The notes under the pieces: model-generated
Told to the model about the DNA's origin: nothing
The model's database searches: none
Seen by the model: only the letters and a program-made list of their open reading frames with translations
Made by a program: the position numbers and the translations under genes
Shown here: one piece after another, positions 7,628 through 12,890 of the stretch
Layout: each line of letters opens with the position of its first letter
How positions within the stretch are numbered: the first letter of the stretch is position 1
NCBI GenBank assembly: GCA_002398845.1
Contig: DHBY01000072.1
Coordinates: 868-13,757, forward strand
Direction: 5' to 3'
Length of the DNA: 12,890 bases
DNA from: Firmicutes bacterium UBA4916
Lineage (GTDB): Bacteria; Bacillota; Clostridia; Tissierellales; Tepidimicrobiaceae

Positions 7628-8071
7628 ATGGATTTGCAAAAAAAATCTGAATCTATATCCTACTACATTAGGGAATGTAGTAATATAATCCATACAAAAG
7701 GTCATCAGATAGCTCAAGAGTACAATCTAACTTATGATCAATATCATCTTTTAGTCTACTTAAATCTTGTAGAAACACCACCTACTATAAGTGATATTTC
7801 CAAGAAATTTGGTAAAGCACAAAATACTATTTCGGAAAAAATCTCCCGTTTAGAGGAAAAAAGGCTAGCTGATAGAGTTGATGACAAAGAGGATAGAAGG
7901 ATTACAAGGGTTATAATAACAGAAGAAGGAAAGGATTTAGTCCATATTATTAAACGAGAAAGGAGCAATAGGGTTACCTATGTAGCTTTAGAAAAGATGG
8001 ATAAATCTGAAGTAGATAATTTACTAAAAAATTTGACTATATTATATGATAATTTAAATAAGGGGGGTTAA
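7628..8071 (+). CDS. MarR-family transcriptional regulator
   Basis: 147 residues, the usual MarR length; members bind palindromes as dimers and release on binding small ligands. ATG 7628 is chosen because GGAGGGGGG (7612-7620) precedes it by a normal gap; an ATG at 7610 would put that ribosome site inside the gene. The winged helix spans about 51-100: ISDISKKFGKAQNTISEKIS for helices 3 and 4, then RVDDKEDRRITRVIIT as the wing, with the family's D-x-R-D/E-x-R-like pattern. Helices at both ends would form the dimer interface. It is followed after two bases by the ABC exporter gene, so the two are surely cotranscribed. A palindrome covers its own promoter, which suggests autorepression, and the divergent MFS gene may be controlled too. 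Confidence 0.9.
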   Translation: MDLQKKSESISYYIRECSNIIHTKGHQIAQEYNLTYDQYHLLVYLNLVETPPTISDISKKFGKAQNTISEKISRLEEKRLADRVDDKEDRRITRVIITEEGKDLVHIIKRERSNRVTYVALEKMDKSEVDNLLKNLTILYDNLNKGG

Positions 8072-8073
8072 AC

Positions 8074-9801
8074 GTGCTTAAAAAATTTATCTCATATTAT
8101 AAACCACATAAAAAGTTGTTTATTATCGATATGGTATTCGCATTTTTAATATCCATATTTGATCTAGTATTTCCCATGTTCTCAAGAAATATTGTCAATG
8201 TAATAATTCCTGAAGGTAGGATGGACCTTCTAGTAAAATGGACTATTATAATGGCATTATTATTTATATTAAGATATATAAGCTACTATATAGTAGCCTA
8301 TTGGGGACATGTTCTTGGCGTTTATATAGAAAGCAATATGAGGAAAGATCTATTCTCTCACTTGCAAACATTACCCTTTAGTTATTATGACAATACAAAA
8401 ACAGGACATATAATGTCGAGGCTAGTCAATGATTTGAGGGATATTACTGAACTTGCCCATCATGGGCCAGAGGATTTATTTATTTCCGTGGTAATGTTAG
8501 TAGGTTCTTTTATTCTTTTGATAAAGGTAGAATGGCGATTGACTTTAATAATATTTGCTTTTATTCCAATAATGATTTGGTTTGCTATTTCCAAGAGAAG
8601 TAAGATGGAAAACTCCTTTAGGCAAGTTAGGGTGAAAATAGCCAATGTAAATGCTCAATTGGAAAACAGCATTTCAGGGGTTAGAGTTTCAAAATCCTTT
8701 ACCAATGAGGATTTTGAAATAGAAAAATTTGATGAAGGAAATAATCAGTATAAAGAAGCTAGAAAATCTTCTTATAAGGTCATGGCAGAGTTTATTGCTG
8801 GAATGGGATTTATGTCAAATATCCTTAATTTATTGGCTATTTCTGTAGGAGGATATTTTGTATATAGGGATCTCATTAATACAGGGGATTTAATCGCATA
8901 TATGCTATATGTAAACTTCTTTATGCAGCCAATAAGAAGGCTAACAGATTTTATGCAGCAATATCAAGATGGAATGACTGGCTTTGAAAGGTTTATGGAA
9001 GTAATGAATATTGAACCAGATATTGTAGATAAAGAGGATGCTATCGAACTTACAGATGTAAAGGGAAATATTAAATTTAAAGATGTTTCCTTTAGCTATA
9101 CTAATGGTGAAGATAGAGTACTGTCAAATTTGAATTTAGATATTGAAGCAGGGAAAACTGTTGCTATCGTAGGGCCTTCAGGGGCTGGTAAGACTACTCT
9201 TTGCCATTTGATACCGAGATTTTATGATATAAATAAAGGAGAAATATTAATTGATGATAAAGATATTAAAGATATTAAATTAAAATCCCTTAGAAAAAAT
9301 ATTGGATTAGTTCAACAAGATGTTTTTCTATTTACTGGTACTATAATGGACAATATCTCCTATGGAGATCCAACTAAATCAGGAGAAGAAATAATTGAAG
9401 CTGCAAAGAAAGCACGTATCCATGATTTTATCATGACATTACCTAATGGATATGATACCTATATTGGAGAAAAAGGAGTTAAACTATCAGGAGGACAAAA
9501 ACAAAGGATATCCATAGCAAGATTATTTTTAAAAGATCCGCCAATTCTAATATTAGATGAGGCAACATCTGCATTAGATAATGAAACAGAAGTACTAATA
9601 CAAAAATCTTTAGAAGAACTAGCCAAAGGCAGAACCACATTAATAATCGCTCATAGATTATCTACAATAAAAAATGCAGATGAAATACTAGTATTAACTA
9701 ATGAAGGCATTGAGGAAAGAGGGACTCATGAAGAATTATTAGAAAAAGATAATATTTATGCAAAATTGTACAAATCACAATTTAAGGATTTAGATTCATA
9801 A
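8074..9801 (+). CDS. ABC exporter half-transporter (multidrug/lipid type)
   Basis: 575 residues with a membrane domain (six hydrophobic segments, residues about 15-290) and an ATPase domain (about 330-575), the layout of MsbA/Sav1866-type half-transporters that work as dimers. ATPase motifs: Walker A GPSGAGKTT 367-375, Q-loop VQQD 413-416, signature LSGGQ 471-475, Walker B ILILDE 491-496 followed by SALD, and H-loop His527 in IAHRLST. All catalytic residues are intact, so a homodimer with two working sites is likely; no second half-transporter gene is adjacent. The start is GTG 8074, two bases after the MarR stop, with AAGGGGGG as ribosome site inside the end of that gene. Control by the MarR protein and export of a toxic compound are inferred from context. 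Confidence 0.92.
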   Translation: MLKKFISYYKPHKKLFIIDMVFAFLISIFDLVFPMFSRNIVNVIIPEGRMDLLVKWTIIMALLFILRYISYYIVAYWGHVLGVYIESNMRKDLFSHLQTLPFSYYDNTKTGHIMSRLVNDLRDITELAHHGPEDLFISVVMLVGSFILLIKVEWRLTLIIFAFIPIMIWFAISKRSKMENSFRQVRVKIANVNAQLENSISGVRVSKSFTNEDFEIEKFDEGNNQYKEARKSSYKVMAEFIAGMGFMSNILNLLAISVGGYFVYRDLINTGDLIAYMLYVNFFMQPIRRLTDFMQQYQDGMTGFERFMEVMNIEPDIVDKEDAIELTDVKGNIKFKDVSFSYTNGEDRVLSNLNLDIEAGKTVAIVGPSGAGKTTLCHLIPRFYDINKGEILIDDKDIKDIKLKSLRKNIGLVQQDVFLFTGTIMDNISYGDPTKSGEEIIEAAKKARIHDFIMTLPNGYDTYIGEKGVKLSGGQKQRISIARLFLKDPPILILDEATSALDNETEVLIQKSLEELAKGRTTLIIAHRLSTIKNADEILVLTNEGIEERGTHEELLEKDNIYAKLYKSQFKDLDS

Positions 9802-9816
9802 TATTTGTGTCAAAAT

Positions 9817-9860
9817 AGCCTCCTCATGCATAGTATATATGGAATATGTTTGGGGAGGTT
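9817..9860 (+). promoter_or_regulatory. Hairpin that could mask a ribosome site, or a weak terminator
   Basis: AGCCTCCTC (9817-9825) can pair with GGGGAGGTT (9852-9860), nine positions including two wobbles, around a 26-base loop. The 3' arm is the ribosome site for the gene starting at 9866. After the stem comes TTAATATG, so as a terminator it would be poor. Either it tunes translation of the small gene or it partly ends the exporter transcript. Confidence 0.4.
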
Positions 9861-9865
9861 TTAAT

Positions 9866-10213
9866 ATGGATTATAACTATCCAGAGCTATACTATAGAAT
9901 TTATCCTAAGGTCATAGATACAGTAAGCCGGTACATGGATAGCAATCAACATTTTCACGACATTACAGAAGAAGATATGGAGAAAATGATAGATGATGTT
10001 TATGAAAAGATGGTAGCTGAATGCCCAGAAATAGCCGAAGATCCCATGGAAAGAAGAAGTAGGGGAAGTAGATATAGAATAACACAAAGACCTTTTTTTG
10101 GGAGAAGAAGATTGGTAAGAGATATTATTTCTATTATACTTCTATCGGAACTACTACGTAGAACAAACCCTTACGGATATGGCTATGGATCAGAGTACTC
10201 TCCATGGTATTAG
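9866..10213 (+). CDS. Small uncharacterised Arg/Tyr-rich protein
   Basis: 115 residues from ATG 9866, which has GGGGAGG (9852-9858) seven bases upstream; an in-frame ATG at 9839 would add nine residues but put that site inside the gene. I do not recognise a named family. The N-terminal half is acidic and helical (YYRIYPKVIDTVSRYM, then ITEEDMEKMIDDVYEKM). The middle, 62-85, is strongly basic (RRSRGSRYR, FFGRRRLVRD). A short hydrophobic stretch DIISIILLSELL follows near 85-96, then a Gly/Tyr-rich tail (YGYGYGSEYSPWY). No signal peptide is visible. The tail recalls spore-coat or surface proteins of Clostridia, but that is only a resemblance. It is followed directly by a strong terminator and may be the last gene of the exporter transcript. 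Confidence 0.75.
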   Translation: MDYNYPELYYRIYPKVIDTVSRYMDSNQHFHDITEEDMEKMIDDVYEKMVAECPEIAEDPMERRSRGSRYRITQRPFFGRRRLVRDIISIILLSELLRRTNPYGYGYGSEYSPWY

Positions 10214-10243
10214 TAAAGGCTTCTACTTATATAGAAGCCTTTA
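10214..10243 (+). terminator. Rho-independent terminator after the small Arg/Tyr-rich gene
   Basis: A perfect 12-bp stem, TAAAGGCTTCTA (10214-10225) with TAGAAGCCTTTA (10232-10243), around a 6-base loop. It begins right after the TAG stop. The T-run after the G+C core is short (TTTATCT), with another TTTTT about ten bases further on. Confidence 0.8.
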
Positions 10244-10283
10244 TCTAGATTGATTTTTATAACATATATTGGAGTATATATTT

Positions 10284-10344
10284 TGTAATCTTTTTGTAAT
10301 AATTATTTTACATCTTTGTAATGCATAATTTTTATTTATGTAGT
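10284..10344 (+). promoter_or_regulatory. Helically phased TGTAAT array, WalR/PhoP-like binding region
   Basis: TGTAAT occurs at 10284-10289, 10295-10300 and 10317-10322, and TGTAGT at 10339-10344. The starts are offset by 0, 11, 33 and 55 bases, all multiples of 11, so all lie on one face of the helix. The first pair, TGTAAT-CTTTT-TGTAAT, fits the WalR (YycF) consensus TGTWAH-N5-TGTWAH that I recall. OmpR-family regulators in general bind 11-bp direct repeats. The array precedes a cell-wall deacetylase gene and an OmpR-family regulator gene. Read on the other strand, the repeat is TTACAA, close to a Bacillus PhoP half-site. Confidence 0.5.
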
Positions 10345-10361
10345 ATTCTATATATAGAGGA

Positions 10362-10389
10362 ATGACAATATATAAGGATTAGTGATAAT
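10362..10389 (+). promoter_or_regulatory. Candidate promoter for the polysaccharide deacetylase
   Basis: ATGACA (10362-10367), 16 bases, then GATAAT (10384-10389), each one mismatch from the sigma-A consensus. The transcript would start near 10396 with a leader of only about 15 bases carrying AAGGGGTG. An alternative is TATATA at 10349-10354 with no -35, which would place the TGTAAT array at about -77 to -17, typical for an activated promoter. Confidence 0.4.
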
Positions 10390-10410
10390 TTCGGACAAGG
10401 GGTGACATAA

Positions 10411-11259
10411 ATGATTAGAGCACAAAGACGAAGAAGAAAAAGACAAAGAAAGAGATTCTTTTTAATATTTCTTGTAGTAATCTCCTTGTTTTTTATTAAA
10501 ACATCACATAAATATAGCCATAAAGCTGTTTCGGATGTAGTTGAGGCTGAAAATTTATCTGAGAGTATTCTTTTAATGTCTGAAAAGTCCCCCATAAATA
10601 TGGCATTAGAGCATGAAAAAGAGTTAATGGAAATTGAAAAGGCAGAAAAGTTAGAAGCTGAAAATAAAGAAAATAGGAAAGTCGTCTATTTAACTTTTGA
10701 TGATGGACCATCAGATAAAATAACCCCTCAAATTCTTGATATATTAAAAAAGCATGATGTAAAAGCTACCTTTTTTGTAATTGGAAACCTAGCAGAAAAA
10801 CATCCAGACATGATAAAAAGAATATATGATGAAGGTCATGTTATAGGGAATCATAGCTATACTCATAATTATAAGCATATTTATAGTAATACCACTAATT
10901 TCCTAAATGAGGTAAACACCACTGAAAAAGTATTGAAAAATATTCTAGGGGATGAATATGACACTAAAATCATAAGATTTCCCGGCGGGTCTTTTGGAAA
11001 TAAAAAAGCAGTTTTTAGAAAAGTAGCATTAAAAAATGGGTATAATTATTATGATTGGAATTCTCTAAACGGAGATGCAGAAGGACATAATATTTCTAAG
11101 AATAGGTTAATAGAAAGATTTAAAGCTACATCCAAGGGTAAGCATACACTTACAGTTCTTATGCATGATATGAATACTAAAAAGACAACTGTAGAAGCTT
11201 TGCCAGAAATAATTGAGTATTTGCAACAAAGTGGCTACGAATTTGATACTTTGGAATAA
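10411..11259 (+). CDS. Membrane-anchored polysaccharide deacetylase (NodB domain, peptidoglycan-type)
   Basis: 282 residues from ATG 10411, with AAGGGG eight bases upstream. A very basic start (RRRRKRQRKR) precedes one membrane span at about 15-29, then a charged, probably coiled linker to residue 90, so the enzyme faces outward. The NodB domain fills 91-282: TFDDGP with Asp97 (base) and Asp98 (metal), HSYTH with His148 and His152 (metal), RFPGG 189-193, DWNSLNGDA, and LMHD with His252. All expected catalytic residues are present. Such enzymes remove acetyl groups from GlcNAc or MurNAc of peptidoglycan, giving lysozyme resistance or controlling hydrolases. The FPGGS and DWN...GDA motifs recall PdaC/PgdA-like enzymes rather than chitin deacetylases, but sugar specificity is not certain. 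Confidence 0.88.
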   Translation: MIRAQRRRRKRQRKRFFLIFLVVISLFFIKTSHKYSHKAVSDVVEAENLSESILLMSEKSPINMALEHEKELMEIEKAEKLEAENKENRKVVYLTFDDGPSDKITPQILDILKKHDVKATFFVIGNLAEKHPDMIKRIYDEGHVIGNHSYTHNYKHIYSNTTNFLNEVNTTEKVLKNILGDEYDTKIIRFPGGSFGNKKAVFRKVALKNGYNYYDWNSLNGDAEGHNISKNRLIERFKATSKGKHTLTVLMHDMNTKKTTVEALPEIIEYLQQSGYEFDTLE

Positions 11260-11288
11260 TTGCTGTTATTTTTAACAGCAATTATTTT
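11255..11288 (+). terminator. Strong rho-independent terminator after the deacetylase gene
   Basis: A perfect 14-bp stem, AATAATTGCTGTTA (11255-11268) with TAACAGCAATTATT (11273-11286), around a TTTT loop, running into TTTTAATATT. The deacetylase stop codon lies in the 5' arm. The next gene starts only about 30 bases later, so read-through or a separate promoter is needed for it. Confidence 0.85.
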
Positions 11289-11319
11289 AATATTATTGGT
11301 GAAGGTAGGCGAAAAGATA

Positions 11320-12009
11320 TTGAATAATAAAATACTTTTAGTAGAAGACGAAGAGCATATAAGAAAATTTATTAAAGTAAATTTAGAGCGAGAAAATTTT
11401 ATTGTAAGGGAAGCTGATAGTGGTGAAAAAGGATTAGAAATTATAAGAGGTGAAAATATAGATGTGGTTGTGCTAGACATTATGCTGCCTGGAATTGATG
11501 GCTTTGAAGTCTGCAAAATACTTCGCAAAGAATTTCCAAGGGTTGGGATAATTATGCTTACAGCTAAATCTCAAGATATTGATAAAATTATGGGACTTGA
11601 ATACGGCACAGATGATTATATGGTAAAACCCTTTAATCCTATGGAACTAGTTCTTAGAGTAAAATCCTTGCTTAGAAGAATGGAAACACCGACTGAGTGC
11701 CACACGAATATAATAGAAGATGGTCCTTTTAAAATTGATAAATATTCTAGGAGATTTCACAAAAACGATAAAAACATAGAATTAACTCCTACAGAGTATT
11801 CAATAATAAAATTATTCATCGAAAATCCTGGTAAAGCTTTTACCAGGGATGAAATATTAAATGCTGTATGGGGCTATGACTTTGTAGGAGAACCTAAAAT
11901 TGTTGATGTAAACATTAGAAGATTAAGATCTAAGATAGAAGCAGATTCTGGCAATCCCGACTATATTGAAACTGTATGGGGAGTAGGTTATAGATGGAGA
12001 AGCAATTAA
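11320..12009 (+). CDS. OmpR/PhoB-family response regulator
   Basis: 229 residues from TTG 11320 (NNKILLVEDEEH), with AAGGTAGG about ten bases upstream. A further-upstream TTG at 11260 would start inside the terminator hairpin and add a spurious hydrophobic stretch. The receiver domain (1-120) has the acidic pair Glu9/Asp10, phospho-acceptor Asp53 in LDIMLPGIDG, Thr81 and Lys103 in VKPF, all intact. The winged helix (about 130-227) carries a recognition helix near 192-207 (PKIVDVNIRRLRSKIE) and ends in the wing GVGYRWR. The recognition helix resembles those of WalR and PhoP, whose sites are 11-bp direct repeats; such an array lies upstream of the neighbouring deacetylase. It is followed after 18 bases by its kinase gene. 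Which Bacillus regulator it equals cannot be settled here. Confidence 0.9.
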   Translation: MNNKILLVEDEEHIRKFIKVNLERENFIVREADSGEKGLEIIRGENIDVVVLDIMLPGIDGFEVCKILRKEFPRVGIIMLTAKSQDIDKIMGLEYGTDDYMVKPFNPMELVLRVKSLLRRMETPTECHTNIIEDGPFKIDKYSRRFHKNDKNIELTPTEYSIIKLFIENPGKAFTRDEILNAVWGYDFVGEPKIVDVNIRRLRSKIEADSGNPDYIETVWGVGYRWRSN

Positions 12010-12027
12010 TCATATTTGGAGGCAATT

Positions 12028-12890
12028 ATGAATACGAGTATTAAAAAAAGATTAGTAGGAAACTTTATGTTGGTAATATTGATTACGGTATTGATCTTAG
12101 AGGTATTCTTGATAAATTCTGTTAAGCAATATTATTATAAAAGCGTCGAAGAAATACTTTCTAATCAGATAATGTTTTCTTCAGATTTTTATTCTAGATA
12201 TTTTTCTTCTACAAATTTAGAAGATACAATAATCGATGATGTAGATGTGTTTTGGCATCAAACATCAGCCCAAGTGCAAATACTAGATTTAAAAGGTAAA
12301 GTTCTGATGGATTCTATTGGCGTTTCACACCCATCTAATACAATCGAGACCAGCGATATAACTAAGGCGATAAACGGAGAAAAGGGAACTTGGATAGGTG
12401 ATGTAGAATATGACAATTCGCCAGTAATGGCCGTTTCCTACCCTTTAACTGTAGAAGGAAAAACAATTGGAGTATTGAGATTTGTTTCTTCTTTAAAAGA
12501 GACCAATAAAGTAATATTAAATATAGTTAAGGTACTATTATTAGTTGGGATTATAGTAATATTAATATCTGGTATGGTTAGTTTATTTCTTTCTAATACC
12601 ATAATCAAGCCTTTAAAAGAAGTAACAGAAGTGGCAGAAAAAATGGCAGATGGACAGTTGAAGGTTAGGTCCTATAAAAGATTTGATGATGAAATTGGCA
12701 AGCTTTCAGATACTTTAAACTATATGGCCGAAGAGCTAATAAAGAAAGAACGTTTAAAAAATGATTTTATATCATCTATATCCCATGAGTTAAGGACACC
12801 ATTAACTTCTATTAAAGGCTGGGCTATTACATTAAAATCTGAAGAACTAAATGACAATCAGCTGTTAATAGATGGGCTAGATATAATAGA
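12028..12890 (+). CDS. Sensor histidine kinase, N-terminal part (cut by window end)
   Basis: 287 codons are present; the dimerisation domain is incomplete and the ATPase domain lies outside. ATG 12028 has GGAGG (12018-12022) five bases upstream. Membrane span 1 is at about 9-30. An outside sensor domain of about 130 residues has a PAS/Cache-like look (VQILDLKGKVLMDS, then VMAVSYPLTVEGKTIGVLRF). Membrane span 2 is at about 162-190, then a HAMP domain with Pro195, then the H-box ISSISHELRTPLTSIKGW with phospho-acceptor His253. No PAS domain sits between HAMP and the H-box, unlike typical WalK. It is the evident partner of the upstream response regulator. The signal is unknown; a cell-wall or phosphate-related cue is inferred only from context. 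Confidence 0.9.
   Translation, partial: MNTSIKKRLVGNFMLVILITVLILEVFLINSVKQYYYKSVEEILSNQIMFSSDFYSRYFSSTNLEDTIIDDVDVFWHQTSAQVQILDLKGKVLMDSIGVSHPSNTIETSDITKAINGEKGTWIGDVEYDNSPVMAVSYPLTVEGKTIGVLRFVSSLKETNKVILNIVKVLLLVGIIVILISGMVSLFLSNTIIKPLKEVTEVAEKMADGQLKVRSYKRFDDEIGKLSDTLNYMAEELIKKERLKNDFISSISHELRTPLTSIKGWAITLKSEELNDNQLLIDGLDII

Noticed and set aside
10332..10595. 87-codon minus-strand open frame overlapping the deacetylase start
   Set aside because: It runs against the deacetylase gene and its promoter region, shows no recognisable motif and lacks a ribosome site.
11260..11319. Longer N-terminus for the response regulator from TTG 11260
   Set aside because: It would begin inside the terminator hairpin and add a hydrophobic stretch foreign to response regulators; TTG 11320 gives the standard receiver start.

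Overview
The window is AT-rich DNA (about 30% G+C by eye). It uses strong GGAGG-type ribosome sites and several GTG or TTG starts, with short intergenic gaps. Gene content (AddAB-type helicase-nuclease, XRE/TPR regulator, MarR-controlled exporters, NodB deacetylase, OmpR-type two-component pair) points to a low-GC Firmicute of the Clostridia/Tissierellia kind. The species cannot be named from this sequence alone. No mobile element, CRISPR array, tRNA or rRNA is visible. No stretch over 300 bases lacks a gene; the longest gap is 10214-10410.

Layout. 1-3446: the last codons of an AddB-like nuclease gene, overlapping a complete AddA-like helicase-nuclease gene. Both proteins end in the same cysteine pattern, so both subunits may carry an iron-sulfur nuclease domain. 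3527-6332: an XRE/TPR regulator, a possible 54-residue membrane peptide, and a 636-residue secreted/membrane protein that looks like an alkaline-phosphatase-fold domain joined to about ten membrane segments. This last gene meets the convergent MFS gene at a CTAG that is a stop codon on both strands and lies inside a terminator-like hairpin.

6329-9801: an efflux locus. An MFS transporter reads leftward; a MarR regulator and an ABC exporter half-transporter read rightward. The two start regions appear to share one palindromic -35 hexamer, and a 17-bp palindrome covers the MarR transcription start, as expected for autorepression. 9866-10213: a small uncharacterised Arg- and Tyr-rich protein, followed by a clear terminator.

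10244-12890: a cell-envelope block. A membrane-anchored NodB polysaccharide deacetylase is followed, after a strong terminator, by an OmpR-family response regulator and a sensor histidine kinase that is cut by the window end. Upstream of the deacetylase is a helically phased TGTAAT array matching the remembered WalR (YycF) box, TGTWAH-N5-TGTWAH. This suggests control by a WalR/PhoP-type regulator, possibly the one encoded next door.

The best candidates for something new are the double Fe-S AddAB-like complex, the phased TGTAAT array, the shared-hexamer divergent promoter and the phosphatase-fold membrane protein. I see no wholly new multi-gene system.
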